64,000 bases of DNA. It comes from Hoplostethus atlanticus. Its lineage: Eukaryota; Chordata; Actinopteri; Trachichthyiformes; Trachichthyidae. A program made the position numbers and the translations under genes. The notes under the pieces are model-generated. The model worked only from the letters and a program-made list of their open reading frames with translations. It was not told the DNA's origin and ran no database searches. This document shows, one piece after another, positions 42,381-64,000 of this stretch. Location: positions 5,491,001 through 5,555,000 of the forward strand of contig JAXDDX010000010.1 in assembly GCA_034670405.1 (NCBI GenBank), read 5' to 3'. Numbering within the stretch: position 1 is the first letter of the stretch; each line of letters opens with the position of its first letter.

Positions 42381-42508
42381 CTCAGTCAGTGTCATCATAG
42401 GACTAGGGGACCACGCAGACGCAGACACTGCCCAGATAGGAGAACGCAAACGCCCACTCAGTCAGCATCGTCCTAGGAGTTGGGGACCACGCAGACGCCA
42501 ACTCTGCC
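42381..42508. repeat. Two direct copies of a ~52-base unit
   Basis: CTCAGTCAG..TC.TC.TAGGA.T.GGGGACCACGCAGACGC..AC.CTGCC occurs at 42381-42433 and again at 42457-42508. The copies differ at several positions, so the duplication is not recent. Confidence 0.85.
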
Positions 42509-43249
42509 TGAGCTGCAGCCTGGAACAGATTGTCCTGTCATTCCAAGGAAAAGGCTGTAGCCTACTTTTATGAGAGCATTGCCTTGCAGTCAGAGGTTCA
42601 CTGTCTGTTTCGCTCTCTGTGCAGGCAAGGAAATAAACCTGTGTTCGACAAAATATCAACACCGAGTCCTGGCTATCAATTAAACACACAACGCAGAAAT
42701 CAACCGGTCACATAGCCTATATTTTGATGAATGATGAAATACATCATCCTGTGCAAGTACATCCCCAAAAAATATTGTGGCCACTCACAATCTATATAGG
42801 GAACGATTGTAGGCTAATGATGGCTGATGATTTTCTTACAGGAGGTTTTTACTGTAGGAGAATGTATTTGTCAACATGTTTCAGTTATTTGGACATGGGT
42901 TTGTGTTCGTTGGCCTCTTATGCGCAGCTTGTGGAGTGGCCTGCGTATTAATTGATTTTGTGACTATGTGATTATGTTGATATATAGTATAGACCTACGA
43001 ATAAAGAGCAGCCAAGATTTGATAGGTGTGTAAATGTTGTTTGGCAATAGGTTTGGTTTGGTTTGCTCACGGTATTTTACGCACAGCAGCAGAAGAGAGC
43101 TTATCTGTGAGAAGACTGACAATGGTGTGATGACAGACGGTGCAAAAAGTTATGAATGAAAGCATTGGTTGATAATGTGTGTGTGTGTTTATTATTTTAG
43201 TCTATCCTCGTAATCCCTGTTTTGGCGGATAGCCGTGGGTCAGCCTCTG

Positions 43250-43440
43250 TAAAACAACGCTGAGGGCTGTACCCCTCCGTAGGTAGCGGAACTACAAGAG
43301 AAGGCTGAGTTGCTTTGCGGGCGCATTTCGCACGTGCACCTCCTAGCTTCGCGATTGTTCAGCGGTGGATAGATTTGAGCTGCAGCAGTCGCGTCGTTCA
43401 ACCTGCTTTGCTGCTCAGTTATCTGACCTGGTAATGCAAA
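43250..43440 (+). promoter_or_regulatory. tdp1: Possible tdp1 promoter / noncoding first exon
   Basis: The patch is the most CpG-rich sequence between the two divergent genes (TTGCGGGCGCATTTCGCACGTG, CTTCGCGATTG, GTCGCGTCG) and ends at a possible donor, CTG/GTAATG near 43431. tdp1 needs at least one noncoding exon upstream of the acceptor at 44712. No TATA box is evident. Assigned by position and composition only. Confidence 0.35.
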
Positions 43441-43479
43441 TATCACGCATAACTTGCACATCCTGTATAAATTCTGTAA

Positions 43480-43850
43480 ATTCACATATCGGTTTTGTTT
43501 ATATTCTCATATCCTTCTCATTTGTTATATATTGCATATATTTTGCATGTATCTCTGTGTGTTTTCAGGATCTCACTGCATATGTTTTCGTGTTTTTCGT
43601 GTATTTTCATATCGTGCATGATTTTCATAAACTCATTCCTATACCTCAATATGTTCTACTGCTATTACTTTGCACACCAAGCATACATGCTGTAATAGAT
43701 TGATTTTCATTCTTTCATCCATATATTTCAACATACCTTCTAGTGTTACTGTCGGTTGCCTCAGGTTCTTTAAGGCCATTTGCGATGTTGTTATTTCTAT
43801 TCGTCTTTGCTGTCCTTTTCATTTCCTATACTTATGCTGATTTGTGCAGA
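43480..43850. repeat. LINE-3'-like dispersed repeat
   Basis: Same word order as 39050-39430 and, inverted, 5096-5335 (TATTCTCATATCC, TTGCATATATTTTGCATG, CAATATGTTCTACTGCTATTACTTTGCACACCA). Non-coding. Confidence 0.5.
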
Positions 43851-44714
43851 TTAGTGCCTCAGTCTCTCTCTTGTCGTCTCTAGTACTACACATCTTTGCC
43901 ACCTCCTGCAGAGTGAATACAACTAAGTTATATGCATTGTTTTGCAGCAACAGAGCCAAAAGAGAAATTAACGTTTACAAGGTAGGGTCATTTGTTTCTG
44001 CAAAATCTTGTTAAGGAACACAAAGAGTCTTCTGCACCTGGCTGAGTGGGTGGTGTCCTATAGGACTCTGGGTCACCATGCAGATAACCGGTACTATTAG
44101 GTTACCGGTTCCCAAACTGGGGACTCGGGAGCTCCAGCGTTCCCTGAGAGGGTTTCTGATCAGAGGTGTCACGGTCGCCTCTGTAGTTATCAGCCCACTA
44201 CAGTATAGACTGTTAGATATTCTGTACCAATCAGATCTAACAACAAAAGTCTCAGGTTCCTTGGGACAAAATCTTATCAAGTGGAGGTCAGTGGTCTGAC
44301 CAGATCTAATAATAACAATGCTATTTAATTCATTCAACCTTTATTTAAGTTACATTGAGGGACCCTCTTTTGCAATGCAGCCAAGGATACAATAAAAAAT
44401 AACAAAATAAATAAACAGAACAGGCACACATACATAAATCAGAAGCATTTACAGATAATAACAATAATACATTTTATTTATTTAGCAGTCATAAAAGCAA
44501 GAATAGTAAAATATATGGGCTCAAGATAAAATTGGAAACATATTCAAAAGAAAACTGGTTAGAATAAAAACCCCTGTATAAAGTCAGATGGTTAATTCAG
44601 GTTAGCAGAATATCATCCAGCATGACCAGTGGCTTTTCTTCAGACTCACTCTGATCCTGTTGCTCTGGTTGCATCGTGACCTTTGACCTCTGTCTCCTAC
44701 TTCTCTCGCCAGGT

Positions 44715-55282
<10,568 letters not shown>

Positions 55283-55457
55283 ACACACACACACACACAA
55301 ACAACACACTCTCTTTCTCTCTGGTTCATTTTTGCTCTCGCTTTATCACAGCGGTTGTAACTGTACTTACAGTGTCTGTGTCTAGTTGTTAGTCATCGGT
55401 TCTTGTGTTAACATGTTTTCTATTTTATACTTACATTTCACAAGTTTTGTATCACTG

Positions 55458-55463
55458 AATAAA
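55458..55463 (+). terminator. tdp1: tdp1 poly(A) signal
   Basis: AATAAA 176 bases after the TGA stop, followed by a T-rich stretch (AATATTTTTTTCACTATTTTG). The first clear signal downstream of the coding region, so the likely transcript end. Confidence 0.6.
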
Positions 55464-56079
55464 ATATTTTTTTCACTATTTTGCAGCGTCATCTTTCACC
55501 TTGTTGTCTTGCCACCATTTCTTTATATTTACTGTTTTCTATGTGCTACAGTAACTCAGGTTTCAAAGTGCATGCTTCATAAGTCATTGATTTTGTTATA
55601 TTTTATTGAACCTTTTATTTGTCCAGGTTAGGATCCCATTTTTTTTATCATCCATTTTTTGAAGGAAAAATACAATCAACATCACATAAAGGATAATAGC
55701 AACATCTGTATTGACTATATTAGCTCTTGGGCAGGGAAGTCGGTCCACTAAACCCTAAGTTATGGTCCCTGCATCCAATATACATCAGGCAGTCTTGAAT
55801 GCTGCCTGATGTGATTTTTCAAAATGTATTTTTAGGCTTTTGAATAGATTTCTATCAAATTTTGCTTGATCTTTGCTCTCCATTGTAACAACTAAAAAAC
55901 TAGATCACGTTAAAAGCTCAACTCACACAAAACCCCCAAACGCCAGCAACAACAGGAATACAATTATGCTTGAAATTAGATCAATTTAGAGATTTTAGTT
56001 TTTACAATGCAATCCTCAAAATTAGCCTTTTATTGACTGAAATAAAGGATCTATATTTACCAATGTCATGTGTTTTTTA

Positions 56080-56800
56080 GAGGAAAGATTTAAAGGAATC
56101 AGTGCATGGGCAAAAATAAGTGAAGTAGATAAGTAGAATCAGGTGGGTAAATAATTGGGTATGAAGTTAACCAATCAAAGGTCAGATCTTTGGGGAGGAG
56201 TTTGTGTGTCACTACCATAAATACAAATGAGAAACATGGTGAGGTTGGTGTTGCCATGCAGGTAGAAGAAAAACACTATGCCGTGATCTAAGGAGACCTC
56301 AGGAAGAGAGGATTGAGAGAGCATCAGTCTGGAGAAGGTTAGAAAGTCATACCAGAAGCATTTGGACTCTGTCAGTCCAATGTGAGACAAATTTTAGTGT
56401 TTTGTTTTGGCCAAGTCAAAGTCCTGACCTAAATCTAGCTGAGATGCTGTCAGGACCTGAAGCAGCTGCTCATGTGAGACCTCAAACCTCACTGAGTTGG
56501 TGGAGTTCAGTAAGGAGGAGTGGGAGAAAATCCACAAGGAAGATGAAGAGACTGATCACTGATCAGTGGTATAGGAGACATTTACTAAGTCACTGATAAA
56601 GGAGGAGCCACAAGTTATTGATTGAAGGAGTTGATGTATTTTTGCACACAGGGATACCTAACGTTTTGATAAATTAACCAGTTTTGTTAAATAAACATGC
56701 TCTCTAGTTGGGATGTCTTCATTAAGATTTGCGGTTTAGATCAGGATTTTATAAGATTATTCCTCTATAATGTAGGGTTCAAAAACTTTTAACAACAAAC
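56080..56800 (+). mobile_element. Tc1/mariner-type transposon relic
   Basis: Around 56402-56560 the plus strand still reads WPSQSPDLNLAEML and then, in another frame, DLKQ, corresponding to the WPxxSPDLNPIExLW region that carries part of the DDE catalytic triad in Tc1 transposases. Multiple frameshifts and stops show it is dead. The segment ends near AGGGTTCAAAAACTTTTAAC; clean terminal repeats and a TA duplication could not be fixed. Confidence 0.7.
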
Positions 56801-57059
56801 ATCTACGTACAAAGACAGAGGAGCATTAGATATTAAACCAGTGGATTAGGTTAGTTGATGTTATCAGAGGGATAGGGAGTCAAGTCGGCCTGGCTATTTG
56901 TACTGTACTGTATTGGGCTGATTTCAATTACTGATTTCTTCTCTCACTGATGGTCATGGGTTTCCCTTGTGTCTCTCTGCCCGGCATTAACCTGGACATA
57001 AGACTCACTAATGCCGCATGCTGTACACACACACACACACACACACTACGGTGGGTATT

Positions 57060-57190
57060 CACCAGCTGAATACTGGTAAATTTAGGCTGTGGTTGGTAAG
57101 CTTACTCTACAAGTAACCAAGCATCATTTGGAGTCCTATTTTATTCTGAACATCTAGTTGGCTGGTAAAATAGTGGAAGTGTCTGGTGAG
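57060..57190. repeat. 'TAGTTGGCTGGTAAAATAGTG' dispersed repeat copy
   Basis: GTAACCAAGCATCATTTGGAGTCCTATTTTATTCTGAACATCTAGTTGGCTGGTAAAATAGTG closely matches 29870-29940 in the same orientation. The best-preserved pair of this group in the window. Confidence 0.6.
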
Positions 57191-58294
57191 TTTTTTCAGA
57201 TATGGAAAGGAGAGGGGGAGCGCCCTCTAGGATAAAGAGTAAAAATTAAAGATGGGAGACATAGCTCATAAAATAACAAATAAAACAAGGTATATATAGG
57301 ACATTATACAAGCCTGTTCATAAAAGTTTTCAGGAGTGATTTAAAAGATGATACTGATTTGGCTAGCCTTAGTTTCTTGGGCAGGGCGTTCCAAAGGAAC
57401 AGCCAGGAGAGGCCTGTCTGAGTCCTAAAGGAAAACTACTGGCGATGTACCTTGCATTCCTTGAATTTCCCTTTAATAGATCTGCTGAAGGCAATTATTT
57501 GGAGAGCAGGCGGACAATAAATAATGATGAAGTTATGATTATTTACAGCATGTACAGCCGGGTTGGTGGTGTGAGGCCGTACAATGTTACACACGGGAAT
57601 ATGATAGGAAATGGTGCTAATAGTAATTTTGTCCCTTTGGTGCCCCTCTGTCATCTGGGGCAGAAATAGGACGATTACCAAGTTCTTTGACAGTGGCAAA
57701 GAAGTGATTACCTGTCAAGCAGTACCCGTCATGCAAGAGTTCAAGGTTAGTGACATGTTCATAGCGAGAAGTTGCGAGGTATTTTATATAAATATATATC
57801 CCCCCTTTGAATATATGTTGCATACATACATATATGTCAAACATATGGACATATGTTGAAGACATATATGTGAGGTTGCCATTCCATCACAGGGCAAACA
57901 CACTCATTCACACCTATGGCAATGTTGCGTTAGAAGTCAAGTGGAATAATCCACTATAGCCTGGTTTGGGGCGGTGGCCATGACTCAAGATTGAAATACA
58001 TTTTCTTGTAACATGAGGAGGGGTGTTACATTTCTTTGAAATTGATAAAAAATAATCTTATATTACATGATAATCTTGTCTTTTGCGGGGCCCTCTGGCT
58101 ACCGGGGCCTAATGCCTAATGGTAAGACCACACCTGCGCCCAGTTCATCTATAACATTGTCTGTTCGTTGTCTAGATTTGTTGTCTCTTTTACCTTTTTG
58201 TCTGAGATGTTTTTAGAAACTTCTTGGGGTTTCTTGTCTCACATCACAGTTTTCCCTCTCAACTAAAGTGGAGCTTGAAGCTAAACTTGGAGCT

Positions 58295-58511
58295 TGACAA
58301 AAACTGCAACTCCCATCGCGCCTTGCGTCATCATGTCAATATGGCGCCTGTCTGTCGGACAAAAGGCGAATCGGTTTGACTGTGAAATGTACCCCAAATA
58401 AAAACAAGAGACGTTTGGGGGGAACCGACCGTGTCCGTGTGTCCCGGCGCCTCCAGGCAGCAGATATATGGTTAAATAAAAATCTGTGGAGGCTCTGACT
58501 GGAATATTCAG
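58295..58511 (+). promoter_or_regulatory. hmbox1: Probable hmbox1 promoter and noncoding exon 1
   Basis: ACTGCAACTCCCATCGCGCC (58303-58322) resembles the ZNF143/Staf promoter element (ACTACAA-TCCCA-). Twenty bases on, CAATATGGCG (58337-58346) matches the YY1 site typical of downstream-of-start positions in TATA-less promoters. The CpG-rich stretch ends in ATTCAG/GTAAGA, a good splice donor with exon end at 58511. It is on the same strand as hmbox1, whose coding exon begins after an acceptor 4.4 kb on. Assignment to hmbox1 is inference. Confidence 0.5.
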
Positions 58512-60584
58512 GTAAGACTTGCAGCTGCAACTACTCCTGGGGTAAAACCTTCCTGCTAGCCCGATACGTTGTCTAGTATGGAGAGAACCCGAGGCTAAAA
58601 TCTGTCAGTTTAATGTGGTCTTGCTTATCGGCAAAGGTACATCCTCCCTAAAACATGAATAAGGCCTTTGAATGGGAAAGAGACACTCTTTAATTCGGCC
58701 TGCATATGATCCACCAAGCAGCACTTTATTTCAATAAAATGTCAACTTTTAGAATGGGTTCACACTGCTAGATGCCGCTCTGTGTTGTAGTGGAAGAAGA
58801 GTCTGTGAATAACAGGCGAGACAGCATTAAAGTTAATATTTTATGGCAGTTGGTGTTGCTTGGTTTATTGGATGTATGCCGAATTGGAGAGAGGTTCCTA
58901 CTCTTCCACATAAGGTCTTAAGTCCTATTCTGTCGGGTATGTATATCTTCCGATTAGCGAAGCAACATTAAAATGCCAGATTTTAGAATGGGGTTCGGTG
59001 TGACATGTTCTCCGCACGAGAGAACGGAGCGTACCGGGGCCAGCTTTGTGCCGGCTGGTGCACACCGACTTGGCGCTGGGCACTGCCACATTGTAGTCTG
59101 TGGTCTCACGTTGGCCAACTTTCCCTCTTGTTTCTGCTGGAGTTACACGGCCAGTTGCTAGAAAGTTGCCTAGTGTAGTTAAAAGCATTTTGTCTGTGTG
59201 CACAGCCAGCATCTGTCTGCAACGACGAGTCAACATCTACGACCTCTGGTTTAAGAGGCTGAAGTTGATTGACGCTGGCTTTACTACTACTACTACTACT
59301 ACTACTACTAAGAATAAGAATAATGACAAGACTAGAAAATAATTTCTTGCAGAAAATGCGTGGTATTGCTGGAATTCCCCTTCTATGTTTTAAGATTTGT
59401 AAGTTGTACCACAAGTGTAAAATAATATAGTCATAACATTTTGCAACAAATTCATAATAAACATTTATTACGTATTGTAATGCCTTGTGTATATATACAC
59501 ATAAAAAGAGGAAGAGAAAAAAACAATATCGTTGATTAATACTGCAAAGTTTAATATGCTGTATATGAGATCATGAATTTTTTTAAAGTGAATATGCAAG
59601 CTGACTACCCTTCAGTAAATGGCCTGCCTTCAATTCAGAATATGCCTTATTGACATGACTATCAGAATACAATGTTAGTTAAAGCAGTATAGATGCCCCA
59701 ATGCCTAGTCTAATAATGTGTCAATATGTACATATGATCAGATTAAAATGCAAAAAGAGACTAAAACAAAATAATAAAATAATCTAAAAATAATATTTGC
59801 AATAGTATAGGCTAATATCTTAATATTGATATATAGTACTTGTTATGTACAGTGGCATCTACATGTACAGTGTCAATCATGTATGCAGCACAAACAGACC
59901 CAGTCTGTTTACATTTGAAATGAATGAATAAGATATATATATAATGGGTGTATGAGTTAAGACACATTAACAATGTTGTAAAACACTTACTTCTCATCTA
60001 CAAGAATTTATTTTTTCTTGTAGAATAGGGCTTTAAATTATAGGGTAAATCTGATAGAGCAGTAATCATTAATTCTCATAAGAGACTTGCCCTCATAAGT
60101 GATTAGAAATGTATTAGGTTTTATAAGTGCTTTTATAGTGAGTGTACTGTAAGTGTTTGTAGTCATAATGCCTTATGAGTACATAATAATTCAATGTAAT
60201 TGTCCTTATAATGCAGTATATGGTGTTCATACAAAGTGTTACCGTTTGGTTTATGGTCAGAACATGGCAAACAGTCAAACCACAAATGTGAGGCAGACCG
60301 TTCAACATTTTGGTCAGGACACAGCCTGTATTTTATAACTCGTAAACTATAAATACTATCAACACGATCTTGAACACAGTTAAGTATTATGCTATACTGA
60401 ACATTTTGAAAGTAGAATGAAGATACTACTGTAACAACGCCTGAGTCATACAGTGAAATATATCTGAATATCTTGCTCACACCATTTGTTAAGTTTTTCT
60501 CATTGTTTTCATATATTTCATTCAGATATTAACACACGTACGCTCCTAATACACAGTGTGAATTGTGTACTTCTGGGGTGTACG

Positions 60585-60690
60585 AGGTGGTTGTCAGGGT
60601 GTTTCTAGGTAGTTGCGAGGCGGAATTAGGTAGGTGCTAGAGTGTTACAAGGTGGTTGCTAGGGTATACCAATTAGTTGCTAGGGTGTAT
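60585..60690. repeat. Minisatellite (GGTGGTTGCTAGGGTGTT type)
   Basis: About five degenerate units of 18-23 bases: GGTGGTTGTCAGGGTGTTTCTA, GGTAGTTGCGAGGCGGAATTA, GGTAGGTGCTAGAGTGTTACAA, GGTGGTTGCTAGGGTATACCAA, TTAGTTGCTAGGGTGTA. A repeat type common in fish genomes. Confidence 0.8.
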
Positions 60691-61744
60691 GGCCAAAATA
60701 TCCTTGCTTTTGCCCGGTGGCTGATGGTAAATTCCCTCCGTGGTTTTGTTGTTGTGTGATATCGGCTACAGCAAGGTGCATAGACTGTGTTCAGGCAGAC
60801 AACACTGTGCTTTTTGCGAGCCCTATTTAGCTGTGTCATTTGGACCCGTGTTCAGACTCGTTGAGTGTTTTTACAGCTGTAGGCAATTGTTGGTCTCAGA
60901 GAACTATGAGAGCTCATATGGACTAGCTGGAGGTTTAGATTATGTCAGTTCTTTTCTGCAAGCAGTTAACAAGTCCTTTGGATTGAATGTTAACTGATAA
61001 GCCTATGGTATCTGATAGTGCTTCATAAGCTTGTAGTCCACTGAAGGACCAAAATGCCATGTTTTATGTACAGTAGGCCACTTGATTCTAGGAAATATGC
61101 CCACAAGGCTCATAGCTTATTCCACTTTATGCTATCTAATGGCACACTAGGCTTGTACTAGTGTTGTTCGATACCAGAATTTTGACTTTAATACCAATAC
61201 GAGGTGTATTGTCTAAAATTTTGTTACTACTACGATACCACAGCAAACAAGAAAAACTATCAAGCAGTGTCACAGAGCAACAGTCACTGTGATGCTTTGC
61301 AAGGTTAGTTGCATTTCCACATTTGACAGTTTTGTTTCCTCAAGGGTTTTGATATGTTTGTTGGGTGTCCATCCCATATCCTGTAGGTCTGGTTGACACA
61401 GTTACCATGTTTGCAGCTGTTTGACTCATTGAATTTAGCACTGACTGCCACATTCCACTCCTCCTCCTCCTCCTTCTTCTTCTTCTTCCAACTATTACAA
61501 TCCACACATAAACACACCCTGGAGATGAAATACAATTTCAGCTTGCAGCACACATTTGCTGAAAGTATTGAACGTTTCTAAAATTCAATATTGAATTCAA
61601 TCTTTTGCAACAGTATTGAAGTTGAGAAGTTTATCTAATTAGAGAAGTTTGAGTCACCGTGGCAACACGAGATTGAGCACAGTGATGAAATGCAATTTTG
61701 TATATATGTGGACTGATTTGTATAGCCCGGTGTATATTTACTGC

Positions 61745-61910
61745 AGTGTCTCCTAGGGTCCTGTTGTCATTCCAACCAAACACTACAGCAACTGATTTCA
61801 CTGATTAGCACACCTTCAACCAGTTAGGAGGAACTAATCATTGAGACCGCTTGGTGTAGTGTTGGGTGGGAATGAACTCTTGCAGACTCTTGGGTCCCAG
61901 TGGTCCATGA
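61745..61910. repeat. Dispersed repeat, inverted relative to 40385-40500
   Basis: ACTACAGCAACTGATTTCACTGATTAGCACACCTTCAACCAGTTAGGAGGAACTAATCA pairs with the eprs1 intron 1 copy in opposite orientation. Non-coding. Confidence 0.55.
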
Positions 61911-62954
61911 TGGAAAGCCACTGCTTCAGTCTTGGGTGTAGCAGGTTTTACAGACTGCCACCCCTATAAAGCTGTTGAGTACAATATTCCCACACCACAC
62001 TGGAATGATTCCTCTGCTATGATAATAATAATTATTATAATTCTAACAACATTGACTAGCTGTGGTCAGGGAGGAGCCTACCAATTCGATCTACCAATTC
62101 GATACCAACTGACTGATCTAATTTTTTAATTAAAAGCTGATATTGACCCCATGTATCACTCATATATCTACCCCATGACTCATACCTCCTCTGCCTTAGA
62201 CGGAGAAAGTATGGAGCTTGGCTGCCTGGGATGGAAATTTTTCTTGGCATTTTCCCAAGACACACACCCATACACACTCACCCTCCTCCTCCTCCTCCTC
62301 CTCTGTATCGCTATATAAGTGTTGACATGCCTGCTGACTTTGATTCTGTGCTGCAATCTGTTTTCCTTCTCAGCATCAAAAACAAAAGCTTAGAGACAGA
62401 TGTGTTATCTCATCCCTCTATCTGTCTGTCTTTCTCTCTCTTCAATTCAGTGACTTTATAATCATGACTGTAATATCACCAAAGCAGGACTGCATATAAA
62501 AAAAATACAAAATGTCAGTGTTCAAAAACCTTCATACATTCAAACCATTATTTGGTTTGAAAACATATGCTACACATCAGTACACAGTTGCCAATATATA
62601 TGATAACCATTAATTATTTGGTTTGAAATACAATATAATAAAAGCCTTCTTTAATCTGACAGAGGAATTCATTTCATATCTGCATAGCAGCTGCTGAGCT
62701 CTGGTGTCATGAGTGAGTGACTGAGTGAGAGAGAGAAAACTGAATCAGCTGGCAGGAAGCCACCACAGATGAGGCTGTACTTCCATTCTGTTCTGTGATT
62801 GTCTCATTGGTCGTGTGTCTTGTGATGTGCAGCTGTAAGGGCAGAGCAAAGGCACTAACACCGCCAGGGTTAGGGGTTCCTCAGGGTCCTGCCATGTTAA
62901 CAATGTGTCCACTCATGGTACTGTTACAGTGTCCTCCTCCTGTCCTCCTCCAGG

Positions 62955-63444
62955 ATGTCCCAGCAGTGTGAGGAGCCTCGGTTCACCATCGAGCAGATTG
63001 ACCTTCTCCAGAGGTTGAGGAGGACGGGGATGACCCAGGCTGAGGTCCTCCACGCCCTGGACACCCTGGACCGCCTTGGACAGGCAGCATGGACACAAGT
63101 TCAGCCAAAGACCCTCCCACCTGCCACCTTCCTTGTCTTCCTCCAGTACCATCGCCTGCCTCTTCCTCCATGACCTCCACTGCCACTCAGACTAGTTTCC
63201 CAGAAAACCAGCTGTCGCCTAGTAACAACTACGACAATTCCCCGCCCCTCCCAATGACAGTCCCCGCCCCTACCGCCATGGCGGCAGTGGCTCAGAACGG
63301 TTTGGTTGCTGTGACCAATGGGAAGCTGTCGCCCCCTCGGTTTCCTGTTGGCATGGTTAGCGGCAGTGTGGCAGTGCCAGGCTACGGGTTTGAGACCAGT
63401 GAAGAAGACATAGATGTCGATGATAAGGTGGAGGAACTGATGAG
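62955..63444 (+). CDS. hmbox1: Homeobox-containing protein 1, first coding exon, one apparent indel; gene runs off the window
   Basis: HMBOX1 (also TAH1/HOT1) is a nuclear homeodomain protein with a POU-like N-terminal domain; it binds double-stranded telomeric repeats and represses transcription. This exon follows a strong acceptor (CCTCCTCCAG/G) and starts MSQQCEEPRFTIEQIDLL, then RLRRTGMTQAEVLHALDTLD, the family's HNF1-like dimerisation region. It continues through a Ser/Thr/Pro-rich stretch (TSTATQTSF) and ends SEEDIDVDDKVEELMR, the family's entry to the POU-like domain, at a donor AG/GTAAGA. The two halves are in different frames: after DRLGQ (about 63082) the second frame begins near MDTSSAKDPP (63089). 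One extra G in AGGC would join them, and exon length (490, expected 491 for phase) agrees. The homeodomain exons are beyond 64000. Which fish paralogue is unknown. Confidence 0.93.
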
Positions 63445-64000
63445 GTAAGACCAGACCAGACTTGACTGAATCATACTAGGCTGGAATAGACCATACCAGA
63501 CTAGGATAGACTAGATTAGACCAGAATTGAATAGACTAGACCACACTAGACTGCTTAGATGGCCACAGGCTGCACTTTTTCCCCCAAGTCAGTTATGGCA
63601 GACTGAATTACCAACTAATGAGTTAATGATCCGATCACAGATTGATGCGTTTTAGCTGGAATTTCTACTAACAACCACACATGTAAGTGCACAGCAAGCA
63701 TCAACAGTAAAACTCCAACCTAGCACTCTGTTTAACAGAGTATTATTATGGTTGCATGACACTGCTAGCCTAACCATGTGGAAATAGATCCTAGCTTTCA
63801 TCCAATCATACTTCCCGCTGCATGAGAAAGGCTTTCATTGTCATCATGTAGGCTAGGGAGATCACACACAGCATCAGAAATGAATATATGTGAGCTGTCA
63901 GTTAAACAGTTATAGTGAATGAATGCAATAATCAAAACTCTCAAAGTGCTTTGTTCAGAAAGAAATGAAATGACTCCAGTCTATCTCTGAAATTAAAAAT
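63445..64000. other. Start of hmbox1 intron; AGACTAGACC-type tandem repeat, then AT-rich DNA
   Basis: From 63448 to about 63560 the sequence is a degenerate tandem repeat of 5-base words around AGACC/AGACT/AGAAT. The rest to the window end shows no exon, clear repeat or regulatory motif. Confidence 0.6.

Larger units (their letters stand above)
41870..44714. other. Head-to-head intergenic region of eprs1 and tdp1
   Basis: The two genes are divergent with 2.8 kb between start codons. The eprs1 promoter must lie just right of 41869. A G/C- and CpG-richer patch at about 43250-43430, ending CTGACCTG before GTAATG, is a plausible noncoding first exon and promoter for tdp1; the tdp1 start codon follows a splice acceptor, so an upstream noncoding exon is required. 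Between them lie a duplicated ~52-base unit (42381-42508), a LINE-3'-like repeat (43480-43850) and a repeat rich in AATAAAT words (44330-44480). No other gene seen. Confidence 0.5.
55600..58290. other. tdp1-hmbox1 intergenic region, repeats only
   Basis: Besides the Tc1-like relic, this holds a CA microsatellite (57024-57046), a 'GGCTGGTAAA' repeat copy (57060-57190) and a LINE-3'-like segment (57240-57440, with GGCTAGCCTTAGTTTCTTGGGCAGGGCGTTCCAAAGG). The rest, including an AT-rich patch around 57780-57860, has no recognisable gene. Confidence 0.6.
58520..62950. other. Presumed hmbox1 intron 1, repeats and AT-rich DNA
   Basis: No coding exon recognised. It holds a CTA triplet run (59282-59310), a MITE-like AT-rich segment ending in AAAGTGTTACCG (60000-60245), a minisatellite (60585-60690), a 'TTGTTCGATACCA' DNA-transposon fragment (61160-61250), a repeat shared with 40385-40500 (61745-61910) and a CTC triplet run (62281-62302). 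Confidence 0.5.

Overview
This is a window of vertebrate, almost certainly teleost fish, genomic DNA. The basis is GT-AG spliced genes with fish-like orthologues, many fish-type DNA transposon and LINE remnants, tRNA-derived SINE heads and long CA/TG microsatellites. There are no operons, CRISPR arrays or prokaryotic signals. Coding sequence is a small part of the window; most is introns and decayed repeats.

Layout. 1-4.8 kb: no complete gene. It holds repeat debris, a broken 3' end of an alpha-tubulin gene (2739-2897) cut off by a transposon end, and a LINE 3' tail. 4.9-11.4 kb, minus strand: glo1 (glyoxalase I), 6 exons, intact, 180 aa. 13.4-41.9 kb, minus strand: eprs1 (bifunctional glutamyl/prolyl-tRNA synthetase), 35 coding exons, about 1,693 aa when read through three apparent indels; it has five WHEP repeats where human has three. 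41.9-44.7 kb: head-to-head intergenic region. 44.7-55.3 kb, plus strand: tdp1 (tyrosyl-DNA phosphodiesterase 1), 15 coding exons, 623 aa, intact; its last intron holds an L2-like LINE with a hAT element nested inside. 58.3-64 kb, plus strand: start of hmbox1 (homeobox-containing 1), with a probable promoter near 58.3 kb and the first coding exon at 62955-63444; the rest lies beyond the window.

The four genes are housekeeping or regulatory and do not form a pathway: methylglyoxal detoxification (glo1), tRNA charging (eprs1), repair of stalled topoisomerase I adducts (tdp1), and a telomere-binding/transcriptional homeodomain protein (hmbox1). I rebuilt exon chains by matching splice sites and codon phase. 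glo1 and tdp1 close perfectly. eprs1 exons 9, 18 and 35 and hmbox1 exon 1 each miss by one base (mod 3), at or beside G/C runs or a coding minisatellite. The most economical explanation is assembly indels rather than dead genes.

I do not see an undescribed multi-gene system. The best leads are the enlarged WHEP array with its in-frame minisatellite linkers, two hAT relics with perfect 8-bp target-site duplications that both keep the C-terminal dimerisation region, a near-perfect palindromic MITE, and the transposon-truncated alpha-tubulin fragment.
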